From Lentimicrobiaceae bacterium (GTDB taxonomy: Bacteria > Bacteroidota > Bacteroidia > Bacteroidales > F082), in NCBI GenBank assembly GCA_015061365.1, contig SUWS01000028.1, forward strand, positions 1 to 35,439: 35,439 nt of DNA, in the 5' to 3' direction. A program made the translations under genes and the position numbers. The number at the start of each line of letters is the position of its first letter. Position 1 is the first letter of the stretch. The notes beneath the pieces are model-generated. The model was not told where the DNA came from. It ran no database searches and saw only the letters and a list, made by a program, of their open reading frames with translations. Shown piece by piece: positions 8,727 to 17,523 of the stretch.

Positions 8727-8757
8727 GTTTACAATTTACAGTTTACAATTTACAGTT
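8727..8757. repeat. heptamer array (TTTACAA/TTTACAG)
   Basis: Four alternating units gtttacaa, tttacag, tttacaa, tttacag with period 7, placed 10 bp upstream of the exbD start codon inside the exbB-exbD gap. Confidence 0.8.
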
Positions 8758-8769
8758 GTTATTATGTTC

Positions 8770-8820
8770 ATTAATTGTTAATTGTCAATTGTTAATTGTT
8801 AATTGTTAATTGTCAATTGA
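8770..8820. repeat. heptamer array (TTAATTG/TCAATTG) abutting exbB stop
   Basis: Seven copies of ttaattg or tcaattg run directly into the exbB stop codon (8822-8824). The same unit recurs as CAATTAA at 29867-29894. Confidence 0.85.
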
Positions 8821-8821
8821 A

Positions 8822-9508
8822 TCACGCTGGTTCGTTTAAAACGTCCATAAATTCAATGCTCTTACTTTCGAGGAGATTTACCACGTTATCAATCTTCGAT
8901 ACGATGACGTTGTAGAATATATAGGCTATGATACCGACAATAAGACCTCCCACCGTTGTCACCATAGCTTGATATATACCTGTCGAAAGTAGCTCGATGT
9001 CAATATTGTTACCAGCCATCGACATATCGTAGAAAGCTCGTATCATGCCTGTTACGGTTCCGAGGAAACCGAGCATAGGCGCAGCGCCTGAGATCATTCC
9101 TATCAAAGCAACGCCTTTTTCTAACTTGCTTACTTCCAAGTTACCTACATTTTCTATGGCGGTCTGGATGTCGTTGAGTGGCTTGCCGATGCGCGACAGC
9201 CCTTTTTCAATCATGCGAGAGATGGAGGTGTCGGTTTGTTTGCATAATTCTTTGGCTTCGTTTAATTTTCCTTCAATCATATAATTGCGGATCATATTCA
9301 TAAAGTTGTCGTCTTTCTTCGCTGCCTTGTTGATGGTGATGTATCGCTCCGTAAAGATGTAGACTGCGATTATTGAAAAGATGGCGAGAACAATCATAAT
9401 CCATCCGCCTTCTTTGGCTAAAGCCCATAACGATAATTTAATCTCTTCTGCCTCAGGAGAAGTGATAAGGTCGTTGCTGACCTGAAGAATGATACTTAAT
9501 AAATTCAT
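8822..9508 (-). CDS. exbB: MotA/TolQ/ExbB proton channel protein
   Basis: A 228-residue inner-membrane protein with three membrane helices. The first is near residues 34-52 (GGWIMIVLAIFSIIAVYIF). The others are in the conserved MotA/TolQ/ExbB core (GVALIGMISGAAPMLGFLGT and AMVTTVGGLIVGIIAYIFYN). It forms the pentameric channel of the TonB motor with ExbD. It is the first gene of the exbB-exbD-tonB-folC run. Its upstream DNA is the five-copy tandem repeat block, so any promoter must lie in or beyond that repeat. I could not identify a clear -7 box there. Confidence 0.93.
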   Translation of the reverse strand: MNLLSIILQVSNDLITSPEAEEIKLSLWALAKEGGWIMIVLAIFSIIAVYIFTERYITINKAAKKDDNFMNMIRNYMIEGKLNEAKELCKQTDTSISRMIEKGLSRIGKPLNDIQTAIENVGNLEVSKLEKGVALIGMISGAAPMLGFLGTVTGMIRAFYDMSMAGNNIDIELLSTGIYQAMVTTVGGLIVGIIAYIFYNVIVSKIDNVVNLLESKSIEFMDVLNEPA

Positions 9509-10013
9509 TTTGTCTTTTTATTTAATTTTCAATTTCTTAAGACGCACCAATTACATCGTGTTTATTTTCAATGGTGTAATATGTCACGTCTCTACATTAA
9601 TTTTCAATTTTCAACTTTCAATTTTCAATTTGTCAGACGCACCAATTACATATTGTTTATTTTCAATGGTGTAATATGTCACGTCTCTACATTAATTTTC
9701 AATTTTCAATTTTCAACTTTCAATTTCTTAAGACGCACCAATTACATATTGTTTATTTTCAATGGTGTAATATGTCACGTCTCTACATTAATTTTCAATT
9801 TTCAACTTTCAATTTTCAATTTGTCAGACGCACCAATTACATATTGTTTATTTTCAAAGGTGTAATATGTCACGTCTCTACATTAATTTTCAACTTTCAA
9901 TTTTCAATTTCTTAAGACGCACCAATTACATATTGTTTATTTTCAATGGTGTAATATGTCACGTCTCTATATTAATTTTTAATTTTCAACTTTCAACTTT
10001 CAATTTTCAATTC
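9509..10013. repeat. five-copy ~95-bp tandem repeat with heptamer spacers
   Basis: Five copies of a ~60-bp core that begins AGACGCACCAATTACAT and ends GTCACGTCTCTACATTAA start at 9540, 9635, 9731, 9826 and 9915. Each core starts AGACG and ends in CGTCT, so its ends are complementary. Cores are separated by 3-5 imperfect copies of TTTTCAA. Copies 1, 3 and 5 are preceded by CTTA and copies 2 and 4 by GTC, so a dimer of 191 bp has been duplicated (191, then 184 bp, exactly one heptamer shorter). The block fills the 484-bp anmK-exbB gap and I see no gene in it. Its end supplies the last codons of anmK. Confidence 0.95.
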
Positions 10014-11069
10014 TACTTGGTATGTCTTTCCACTTGAACTGTCAGAACTTGCTCCGGTTACCGATGACAGCACATTGATTTTTCCCTCCATTTTAAGTAC
10101 GCCCAAGAATGCGAATATCAAGGCTTCTTTAAAGTCTGTTATCATAACGTCGGGAATTACGATTTCGTGTTTGCTTAAGGAGCATATTCTTTCTATAAGG
10201 AAGTTGTTTTTTGCACCGCCGCCTGTTACGAGCATCTTCGACTTCTCTAAATTGTCTGTAGATTTAACAATCTGATGAGCTATATGTTCGGTCGCGGTGG
10301 CTAACAAATCGTTAACGGATAATGATGATTCATCGATAATTTTATGCTGTACGTTTTCGAAGAACTCGCGTCCCAACGACTTAGGTGCGTCTTGTTTATA
10401 ATATGCGTTGTCGTTCAAGATGTCGAATAGTTCCTTGTCGACTTTACCTTGTTTCGCGAATTGTCCGTTGTTGTCGTAATCGTAACCTAATTTATTGGCG
10501 AGATAGTTGAGCAGTTGGTTAGCCATGCAGATGTCGTAAGCTATACGTCTGCCGTTCATCTCATACGAGACGTTAGCAATTCCGCCAATGTTAAGGCATA
10601 TTGGAAATTCGGCGAAAAGATGTCTGTCGCCTATTGGCACTAAAGGTGCGCCTTGTCCGCCTTTACTAACATCTTCAGAACGGAAGTCGTTGATGGTCAT
10701 AATCCCTGTGGCGTTTGCTATCTCTTGTCCGTCGCCGATCTGTAGGGTGAATCCTTCTTCAGGACGATGGAAAATTGTATGTCCGTGAGATGCTATGAGT
10801 TTTGGCTCTAACTCGTATTTCTCAATGAAACGTTTGGTGATAGTTCCTAAATATCTTCCGTATTCTTTGTCGAGATCTGCAAGTTCTTCTTTGCTTTTGT
10901 TGAAAGCTTCTGAGAGCTGTTCTTTCCAATATGAGGGATAGGGGATGTTACCGGCTTCTACAATCTGGAAAAACCATCTCTTATTGTCGTGACTGAAATT
11001 GACGTAAGCGATATCGACACCATCAAGCGAACTTCCCGACATCAATCCTATTACTTTAAAATCTCTCAT
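9993..11069 (-). CDS. anmK: anhydro-N-acetylmuramic acid kinase
   Basis: A 358-residue cytoplasmic sugar kinase that converts recycled 1,6-anhydro-MurNAc to MurNAc-6-phosphate. The family signature GLMSGSSLDGVDIAYV is at 8-23. QIGDGQEIA, GQGAPLVPIGD and LNIGGIANVSY belong to the catalytic core, and LVTGGGAKN to the ATP-binding C-terminal part. It lies 2 bp downstream of murF, so the two cell-wall genes form one transcription unit. Oddity: the last residues (ELKIES) and the TGA stop are written in the TTTTCAA heptamer array. Confidence 0.95.
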   Translation of the reverse strand: MRDFKVIGLMSGSSLDGVDIAYVNFSHDNKRWFFQIVEAGNIPYPSYWKEQLSEAFNKSKEELADLDKEYGRYLGTITKRFIEKYELEPKLIASHGHTIFHRPEEGFTLQIGDGQEIANATGIMTINDFRSEDVSKGGQGAPLVPIGDRHLFAEFPICLNIGGIANVSYEMNGRRIAYDICMANQLLNYLANKLGYDYDNNGQFAKQGKVDKELFDILNDNAYYKQDAPKSLGREFFENVQHKIIDESSLSVNDLLATATEHIAHQIVKSTDNLEKSKMLVTGGGAKNNFLIERICSLSKHEIVIPDVMITDFKEALIFAFLGVLKMEGKINVLSSVTGASSDSSSGKTYQVELKIES

Positions 11070-11071
11070 AG

Positions 11072-12361
11072 TTACAATATGTTAGCGAGTTTTTCCAAAT
11101 GTGTGCTGTTTGAGCCTTTAATTAAAATCCTCTTTCCGACGATGCCGTTTTGATTTATATGATCGATGAGTTCTTCTACGTTGTTGAAGTTTATATAATC
11201 AGTGCCGTGCGAAACTTTCTTGAATTCCTCGCCGACGAGTATAACATTGTCGAAGTTTAATTCTTTAAGGAGGTTTATTATGTGACGATGTTCGTTCTCC
11301 GATTCGCATCCGAGTTCTTTCATATCGCCTAATATTAATAAGGTGTTGTCGTCAGCTATATTCTTGAAGTTTGTTATGGAATGATGCATACTGCTCGGAT
11401 TGGCGTTGTATGCATCCATCACGATTTCGTTTTTCTCACTTCTGATGAATTGCGAGCGGTTGTTGGATGGAACATAATTCTCTAATGCTTCCATTATGAG
11501 ATTCTCTTCTACGCCGAAATAAGTTCCGACAGCGATTGCCGCCATGACGTTCTCATAATTATAGTCGCCGACTAAATGTGTCTTGATATTGTTATTGTTC
11601 CAATCGATTTCCAAAAAAGGACTTGTATGATCTGTTGTCCGTTGTCTGTTGTCTGTTGTCTTATAAACTATTCTGTCCATTCCGTCTGAAAGTTTCATCA
11701 ATAGTTCATTATTACCGTTGACAAAAACTTTAGTCTTTAGACTTTCGCCTTTCGTCCTTAAATATTGGTACAGCTCGTTTTTTGTCTTTATAACACCGTC
11801 GAAACTGCCGAAACCTTCGATATGCGCTTTGCCGATATTCGTTATTATGCCGTAATCAGGTTGAGCTATTTCACATAGTTGAGCTATTTCGCCAGGATGG
11901 TTTGCGCCCATTTCAACAACGGCGAGTTCTGTTTCTGGTTTGATTCGTAATAATGTCAATGGGACACCGAGGTGATTGTTGAAATTACCTTGTGTATATA
12001 TGATGTTGTATTTTTTCGACAACGTTGTCGCTACCAATTCTTTTGTAGTTGTTTTTCCATTAGTTCCAGTAATTCCTATTATAGGAATATTGCATCTTTC
12101 GCGATGAAGTCTTGCGAGATGTTGTAATGTTGTCAGACTATTCTCTACGATGAACAGACGTTCGTGTGCTGGCAGGTCTTTTCTGTCGGCGATGACGCAT
12201 GCGGCTTTTCCTTCAATAGCCACCTGATAAGCGAAGTCGTTGCCGTCGAAGCGTTCACCTTTGAGTGCGACGAATACACATCCCTCATCGATTTTTCTGC
12301 TGTCGGTGGAGATGATGTTCCTCTTGGAATAATACTGGTATATTCTTTCTAATGTTTTCAT
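11072..12361 (-). CDS. murF: UDP-N-acetylmuramoyl-tripeptide--D-alanyl-D-alanine ligase
   Basis: A 429-residue Mur ligase that attaches D-Ala-D-Ala to the UDP-MurNAc tripeptide in the cytoplasm. Features are the N-terminal substrate domain (STDSRKIDEGCVFVALKG), the P-loop GITGTNGKTTT (96-106), the NFNNHLGVPLTLL motif (127-138), MGANHPGEI (151-159) and a C-terminal domain with YNANPSSM. An upstream ATG at 12385 lies inside the gldJ terminator hairpin, so I start at MKTLERIYQYY (12361). Two short repeat arrays sit in frame: residues ~202-213 (TKGESLKTK) and 235-244 (TTDNRQRTTD). The catalytic motifs are intact. anmK follows 2 bp later. Confidence 0.94.
   Translation of the reverse strand: MKTLERIYQYYSKRNIISTDSRKIDEGCVFVALKGERFDGNDFAYQVAIEGKAACVIADRKDLPAHERLFIVENSLTTLQHLARLHRERCNIPIIGITGTNGKTTTKELVATTLSKKYNIIYTQGNFNNHLGVPLTLLRIKPETELAVVEMGANHPGEIAQLCEIAQPDYGIITNIGKAHIEGFGSFDGVIKTKNELYQYLRTKGESLKTKVFVNGNNELLMKLSDGMDRIVYKTTDNRQRTTDHTSPFLEIDWNNNNIKTHLVGDYNYENVMAAIAVGTYFGVEENLIMEALENYVPSNNRSQFIRSEKNEIVMDAYNANPSSMHHSITNFKNIADDNTLLILGDMKELGCESENEHRHIINLLKELNFDNVILVGEEFKKVSHGTDYINFNNVEELIDHINQNGIVGKRILIKGSNSTHLEKLANIL
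11632..11660. repeat. in-frame heptamer array (CTGTTGT) in murF
   Basis: Units ctgttgt, ccgttgt, ctgttgt, ctgttgt. On the coding strand (ACAACAG type) they read TTDNRQRTTD without a stop, at MurF residues 235-244. The same family occurs at 2796-2823 and 29948-29976. Confidence 0.8.
11728..11757. repeat. second in-frame heptamer array (CTTTAGT/CTTTCGC) in murF
   Basis: Units ctttagt, ctttaga, ctttcgc, ctttcgt with period 7, encoding TKGESLKTK on the minus strand. More degenerate than the other arrays, and about 70 bp from the first murF array. Confidence 0.6.
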
Positions 12362-12375
12362 ATAAAAACTAAAAA

Positions 12376-12401
12376 AAGCCGTCAACTGAAGAAGACGGCT
12401 T
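12376..12401 (-). terminator. Rho-independent terminator of gldJ
   Basis: AAGCCGTC (12376-12383) pairs with GACGGCTT (12394-12401) around a 10-nt loop. On the minus strand the stem is followed by a T tract. It lies 19 bp beyond the gldJ stop codon and about 15 bp before the murF start, so it should separate gldJ from murF-anmK. Confidence 0.8.
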
Positions 12402-12419
12402 ATAATTTTATGGTTTAAA

Positions 12420-13793
12420 TTACTGAGCCAATGCGCTGCCTATTTTACTCATGGCGCATCTGAAACCTACTGTTGACGAGCTTTCGTCTTCGTTCATGAA
12501 ACGACGTACAGAAGGACTTAGGTAATAAGGTCCGTCAGCCCATGATCCGCCTTTGTAAACGCGCGACTTGTCGGAGATAAGAGTTGTTACTCCATAGTCA
12601 TACATCTGTGAAGTATATTCTTCTTGGTTGATGTCTTCGTTATTCCAATCTGTTTGTATTGTCGATTTGTAATCGCCGTCATTATGGTTCAGACTATACA
12701 CTACAGTTGTATCTTGTGTGTGTACGTTTCCGCGGTAAGGGTTGTGGTCGCTGAAGTCTTCGTATGAAAGAGGACGATAGACATCGAGAACCCATTCTGA
12801 TACGTTACCTGCCATGTTGTATAATCCGTAATCGTTTGGCCAGTATGACACCACTGGTGCTGGGAATGCGGCTCCATCGTTAAGATTACCGGCTATACCC
12901 ATATAGTCGCCTTTACCTCTTTTGAAGTTAGCTACGAAACTTCCACCGTAACCTTTTTCGTCAGTTCTCATGCCGTCGGTATTCCAAGGGTAAGCTCTGC
13001 GTTCGCTTATACGCTCGTTGCTTGTGTTACCTATAAGACCTAAGGCTGCATATTCCCATTCTGCCTCGGTGGGGAGTCTGTACTTAGGAAGCATGATGCC
13101 GTCTTCCATCTTGACGTTCTTTGTCTCGTTTGAACCATTATTGCTGATAACAGGTGAGGTGTATTGTCCAGACAAATAAGCTTCCGTAGTGAAATGGTTG
13201 TCTTTAGTTTGTTCTGTATTATAACTCAATGCTCCGGCTTCTACCAACAGCATTTCGTTAACTCTGTCTGAACGCCATAAGGCATAATCGTTGGCTTGTA
13301 ACCATGAAACACCGACGACAGGGTAGTCTCTATAGGCAGGATGACGGAAATATATCTCTACCATCGGCTCGTTGTATGATAATGAGCCACGCCATACCGT
13401 AGTGTCAGGCAAAGCTTTAGAAACCATTTCCGGATACTCAGACCCGTAAACTCTCGTCAGCCAGTGGATGTATTCCAAATAATCAAGGTTGCTGACTTCT
13501 GACTGATCCATATAGAATGAAGAAACTGTCACCTGGCGAGGGGCGTTGTTCCATTCGTGGTATACATTCTCTACCGTAGCACCCATGGTAAACGAACCGC
13601 CTTCAATAGGTACAAGTCCCGGACCTGTAATCTGTTCGGCTGATTCAACAACATTAAAACCTCCGTTTGACGGATCATTGTAACTCCAACCTGTAGTGTT
13701 CGACACTTGCTTGTTGCTCTTGAAACACGATACTAACAACAAACTTACAGGTAAGATCGAAAGTAATAACTTAATACTAAATTTTCTACGCAT
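12420..13793 (-). CDS. gldJ: GldJ-like T9SS/gliding lipoprotein (FGE-sulfatase fold)
   Basis: A 457-residue lipoprotein (LLLVSC, lipid Cys23) with a formylglycine-generating-enzyme/SUMF1-type fold from about residue 58 (VPIEGGSFTMGATVENV) to VGFRCAMSK near the C-terminus. In Flavobacterium, GldJ is an outer-membrane lipoprotein needed for gliding and for stability of T9SS components. The segment WNNAPRQVTVSSFYMDQSEV and RLPTEAEWEYAA are the clearest family matches. It is divergent from porU-porV, and gldJ, porU and porV are neighbours in Flavobacterium too, which favours GldJ over its paralogue GldK/PorK. No gld motor genes are seen here. It is shorter than my memory of flavobacterial GldJ (about 560 residues). 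Confidence 0.8.
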   Translation of the reverse strand: MRRKFSIKLLLSILPVSLLLVSCFKSNKQVSNTTGWSYNDPSNGGFNVVESAEQITGPGLVPIEGGSFTMGATVENVYHEWNNAPRQVTVSSFYMDQSEVSNLDYLEYIHWLTRVYGSEYPEMVSKALPDTTVWRGSLSYNEPMVEIYFRHPAYRDYPVVGVSWLQANDYALWRSDRVNEMLLVEAGALSYNTEQTKDNHFTTEAYLSGQYTSPVISNNGSNETKNVKMEDGIMLPKYRLPTEAEWEYAALGLIGNTSNERISERRAYPWNTDGMRTDEKGYGGSFVANFKRGKGDYMGIAGNLNDGAAFPAPVVSYWPNDYGLYNMAGNVSEWVLDVYRPLSYEDFSDHNPYRGNVHTQDTTVVYSLNHNDGDYKSTIQTDWNNEDINQEEYTSQMYDYGVTTLISDKSRVYKGGSWADGPYYLSPSVRRFMNEDESSSTVGFRCAMSKIGSALAQ

Positions 13794-13824
13794 TATCTTT
13801 TTATTTTAACCTTTTTCTAAACTA

Positions 13825-13852
13825 CGAAAATATCGTTTTATTGTATCTGAAA
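13825..13852 (-). promoter_or_regulatory. possible gldJ promoter
   Basis: On the minus strand, TATTTTCG (13825-13832) is one base off TAnnTTTG, with TTTC (13849-13852) as a possible -33 box after a 16-nt spacer. It lies 32 bp upstream of the gldJ ATG in the 231-bp divergent region shared with porU. A TATCTTCG at 13972-13979 could serve porU in the same way. Both are weak. Confidence 0.3.
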
Positions 13853-14024
13853 GTAATATTTCGGTATAAAAAATCAATTTGCAAATTTATGGATTTTTTT
13901 GCTCTTATCCTACAGATTTATTAAACATAAAATATTTTTTTTGAACTGCTTTTTCAACAATAAAAAATGTGTATCTTCGTTACGGAATTAATAATGTTAT
14001 TTTCTTACTTTTCAAAAATATACT

Positions 14025-17000
14025 ATGAATATAACTCTTTATAAGACAAAATATTTTGTTTTGATACTTTTCTTTTTGATGAGTATTGATATGTTGGCTC
14101 AGACTTTAGAAAACTCGTATGTGGAGAATTCCATGCTCGCTTCGGGTAAGTGGTATAAGTTCGCTATCTCGTCGACGGGTATGCATAAGTTGACATATTC
14201 TGACATTCACGAAGCGATGGGACAAAATGTCGCTTCTATCGACCCTCGCAATATCAGGATTTTCCATAATGGCGGAGGTACGTTACCTTTAATTAATAAC
14301 GAAACGCGTCATCAGGATCTGGTGGAGATACCGATATATGTTCATGGGGAAAGTGATGGAACGTTCAATGAAAATGACTATATCGTCTTTTATGCGAGAG
14401 GTCCGGTGACTTGGTCATATAAAAACAATGCTTACGAAAGAAACCTTAATCCTTATTCTGATTATTCATACATATTTTTGACTGCTGATTCTGGTGAAGG
14501 CAAACGCATACAAATCGAAGATGAGGTTTTGGGTGATGCTGATGTCGCCGTGACATCATTTCTTGATTATAGGCATGTGGAAGAAGATACATATAATCTC
14601 AACAACATGGGCGCTACATGGTATTTCAATAAGTTTGATGCAACAACTACGTCATCGTTTTCTTTCAACTTCCCGAATCTCATCAAGGATAGAAATTGCA
14701 TCCTCAAATCAGAGTCGGCATCACGCAATACCGCATCATCGGCATCATTAAGATATAAGGCTAACGGATCTTTGATTAGTACGGTTAGTTTTAACAAAAT
14801 TTCAGATAATGGTACATACGCCCGTGAAGGCAATACAGGTGATGTGACTTTTAATTCCGCTAACGACCAGATTACAATATCGTTGGAATATGTCAAGTCG
14901 GCGACTTCTTCAGAGGCGTGGCTCGATTATATCACTATCAACGCATGGCGCGAACTTCGTCTCAGCGGAGATATGATGCGCTTCAGTAATCCGGAGTGTG
15001 ACGATGTTACAAAGGTGTATCGTTATGAGTTGAAAAACGCTCCGTCTTCGTTACAGATATGGAACGTGACAAATCCTGTAGAACCGAAGATAATGCCGCT
15101 GAAAATCAATTCCAATGTAGCGTCGTTCCATGTAAGAGGCGACGTGGATAATGAGTTTATAGCTTTTAACGGGAATGGTTTCTATAACGCGGATTTCGTT
15201 TCTTATGTCAACAACCAGAATCTTCATTCAGTCTACGATTTCGACTATCTTATCATCGTTCATCCTGACTTTTATTCGCAAGCGGAACGACTTAAAGAAC
15301 TCCACGCGTATTACGATAATCTGTCGATAGAGATCGTCACTCCGCAAAAAATTTACAACGAGTTTTCTTGCGGTGCTCTCGACGTGACAGCAATACGTGA
15401 CTATATTAAGATGGTGTACGACAAGTCGGATGAACGGCTGAAATATGTGCTTCTGTTCGGTGACGCTTCTTACGACTTCAGAAACAAAAGCGGCAATGTA
15501 TGCCTCATACCTTCATACCAGTCTGAACATTCCATATCGCACCACTCTAATGTAATTGACGATTTTTACGCTTGTATGGATGCAACTGAAGGCGATATGT
15601 CTGAATCTAATAACCGTGTTGACATCGCAGTGGGAAGATTCCCAGTCAATACCTTGGAAGAGGCTATTACTGTTGTCGATAAGGTCGAGACTTTTATGAG
15701 TAAAGATGAGGAGTGCATGGGAACTTGGCGTAAACATATTACTTTCGTCGCTGATGATGATAATAATACATTCGCTAATCATGCCGAGCAGTTAGAAGAA
15801 ATTATTAGAGAGAATATCGGTGATGATATTATCGTTGACAAAATTTATTTGGATGCCTATCCGCAGGTTGCTACATCGAGTGGACAGCGGTCTCCTGAAT
15901 GTAACGCGGCCATAACCAATAGAATTGAACTCGGAACTTCAATAGTTAATTACATAGGCCATGCCGGAGAAGTGGGATGGGCTGACGAGAGAATATTGAT
16001 GAACGAAGATATTCACGCGTTACGTAACTCTCCGAAACTACACCTCATGACGACGGCGTCTTGCGAGTTCAGTCGCTTTGACGATCATACACGAACTTCC
16101 TCGGGAGAATATGTCTTCCTTAATAAATATGGAGGTGCAATTGCTATGGTGACAGCAGCGAGGGTGACATACGGTTCGAATAATCAGAACCTTTTCAGAA
16201 GATTTTATGAACGTATGTTTGATATGGAGGACGGAGAATATCCGACGATGGGTGAGTTATATGTCCACGCCAAACAAATAGGTGACGAAAACTCAAGAGA
16301 TTATCATTTCTTCGGCGACCCAGCGTTGAGACTTAATTTCCCGACAAATAAAATAGAACTGACTTCTGTCAATGGTCATGACGTTAACGGTGCTGATACT
16401 ATCAGGGCGTTACAGAGTGCTAATATTAGAGGTGTGCTGAAGGATGCTGACGGCGCATTGATGACTGATTTCAACGGCGTATTACATATTAATATTTACG
16501 ACAAGGAAAAACATTATAACACACTCGCTGATGAGAGCTCGGGACCTATTAATTTTAAGTTACGTAACAGCGTGATTTATTCCGGTAAGGTGCCTGTCGT
16601 TAACGGAGAGTTTGAAGCTGGCTTCACTCTGCCTAAGGACATCAATTATAGTTATGGTAATGGTTTGATGAGTTTTTATGCTTATAGCGAAACTGCTGAA
16701 GCTCAGGGATCGTTTGATAATTTTATCGTTGGAGGCATGAACGAAAACGCGGAGACAGATTATGAAGGTCCGGAAATAGAGATACATATCGACGATGTGA
16801 GATTTGTTGATGGTTCGATGACAAACGAAAATCCTCTTCTCATTGCTTATCTTAAAGATGAAAATGGTATCAATACATCCGGATCCGGTATAGGTCATGA
16901 TATAACCGCCACGCTTGTTGGTGCCACTAACAAGACCTATACACTCAATCAGTTCTATGATGCGCCGCTCACAATGGATGAGTTCGGAGTGCTGACATAT

Positions 17001-17417
17001 AAATTCTATAACCTTAACGAAGGTGAACATACGCTTACGTTCAAGGCTTGGGACATCTATAATAATTCCAATTCCGCGACGATAAGATTCAATGTTGTGA
17101 AAGGTAAGATTATTGATATAGAGAATGTGGTGAACTACCCGAATCCAATGTCAGACTATACGAACTTCACTTTCGAACATAATCAGAAAGATAATGAAAT
17201 TGATGTTCAGATAAGAATCTATGATATGATGGGGCAGTTGGTTAGAACTATTGAGGAACATTGCTACGGAACTACAGCAAGGATTGACCCGATATATTGG
17301 GATGGCACATCGGATAGAGGTAGCAAATTGCCTCCCGGAATGTATGTGTATTATGTGACGATAACTAATTCACAAAAAGAACAAAGTTCTGGTTATTCTA
17401 AATTGATAATCCGATAA
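14025..17417 (+). CDS. porU: T9SS signal peptidase/sortase PorU
   Basis: An 1130-residue gingipain-family (C25) protease that removes the sorting domain from T9SS cargo and attaches cargo to lipopolysaccharide at the cell surface. Residues 1-26 form a signal peptide (ends MLAQ). A long beta-rich N-terminal part precedes the C25 domain. The catalytic pair is His646 in YIGHAGEVGW and Cys680 in TTASCEFSRFDD. The spacing matches what I recall for P. gingivalis PorU (His657/Cys690). FFGDPALRLNFP follows the catalytic domain. Residues ~1040-1130 form a CTD-like domain (NYPNPMSDYTNF ... PPGMYVYYVTI). It is followed by porV. Confidence 0.93.
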   Translation: MNITLYKTKYFVLILFFLMSIDMLAQTLENSYVENSMLASGKWYKFAISSTGMHKLTYSDIHEAMGQNVASIDPRNIRIFHNGGGTLPLINNETRHQDLVEIPIYVHGESDGTFNENDYIVFYARGPVTWSYKNNAYERNLNPYSDYSYIFLTADSGEGKRIQIEDEVLGDADVAVTSFLDYRHVEEDTYNLNNMGATWYFNKFDATTTSSFSFNFPNLIKDRNCILKSESASRNTASSASLRYKANGSLISTVSFNKISDNGTYAREGNTGDVTFNSANDQITISLEYVKSATSSEAWLDYITINAWRELRLSGDMMRFSNPECDDVTKVYRYELKNAPSSLQIWNVTNPVEPKIMPLKINSNVASFHVRGDVDNEFIAFNGNGFYNADFVSYVNNQNLHSVYDFDYLIIVHPDFYSQAERLKELHAYYDNLSIEIVTPQKIYNEFSCGALDVTAIRDYIKMVYDKSDERLKYVLLFGDASYDFRNKSGNVCLIPSYQSEHSISHHSNVIDDFYACMDATEGDMSESNNRVDIAVGRFPVNTLEEAITVVDKVETFMSKDEECMGTWRKHITFVADDDNNTFANHAEQLEEIIRENIGDDIIVDKIYLDAYPQVATSSGQRSPECNAAITNRIELGTSIVNYIGHAGEVGWADERILMNEDIHALRNSPKLHLMTTASCEFSRFDDHTRTSSGEYVFLNKYGGAIAMVTAARVTYGSNNQNLFRRFYERMFDMEDGEYPTMGELYVHAKQIGDENSRDYHFFGDPALRLNFPTNKIELTSVNGHDVNGADTIRALQSANIRGVLKDADGALMTDFNGVLHINIYDKEKHYNTLADESSGPINFKLRNSVIYSGKVPVVNGEFEAGFTLPKDINYSYGNGLMSFYAYSETAEAQGSFDNFIVGGMNENAETDYEGPEIEIHIDDVRFVDGSMTNENPLLIAYLKDENGINTSGSGIGHDITATLVGATNKTYTLNQFYDAPLTMDEFGVLTYKFYNLNEGEHTLTFKAWDIYNNSNSATIRFNVVKGKIIDIENVVNYPNPMSDYTNFTFEHNQKDNEIDVQIRIYDMMGQLVRTIEEHCYGTTARIDPIYWDGTSDRGSKLPPGMYVYYVTITNSQKEQSSGYSKLIIR

Positions 17418-17432
17418 TTTTTATTATATTTG
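17402..17432 (+). promoter_or_regulatory. promoter of porV
   Basis: ATTG (17402-17405), a 19-nt spacer, and TATATTTG (17425-17432), a perfect -7 TAnnTTTG. It overlaps the porU stop codon and leaves a leader of about 85 nt before porV, so porV can be expressed separately from porU. Confidence 0.5.
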
Positions 17433-17523
17433 CCAACTTTTTTAAAAATAATTTTGAAATTAAATAACAAAGTACAATAATATATTTTATTACTCGTTAC
17501 TTTATCAATCATTAAATTAAAGT

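Noticed and set aside
9489..9915. Overlapping + strand open frames of 61-94 codons
   Set aside because: They translate the tandem repeat itself, repeat the same peptide and have no start context. They are a by-product of the repeat.
9540..9992. CRISPR-like array
   Set aside because: The repeated part (~60 bp) is far longer than CRISPR repeats and the spacers are not unique; all are the same TTTTCAA heptamers. No cas gene is near.
12362..12385. Upstream ATG for murF
   Set aside because: It lies in the gldJ terminator hairpin, and the added residues (MTAFFSFY) have no counterpart in the family. MKTLERIY is a normal MurF start.
13972..13979. porU promoter TATCTTCG
   Set aside because: It is one base off the -7 consensus and the only TTTG upstream is 28 nt away, outside the usual spacing. 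Mentioned only with the gldJ site.
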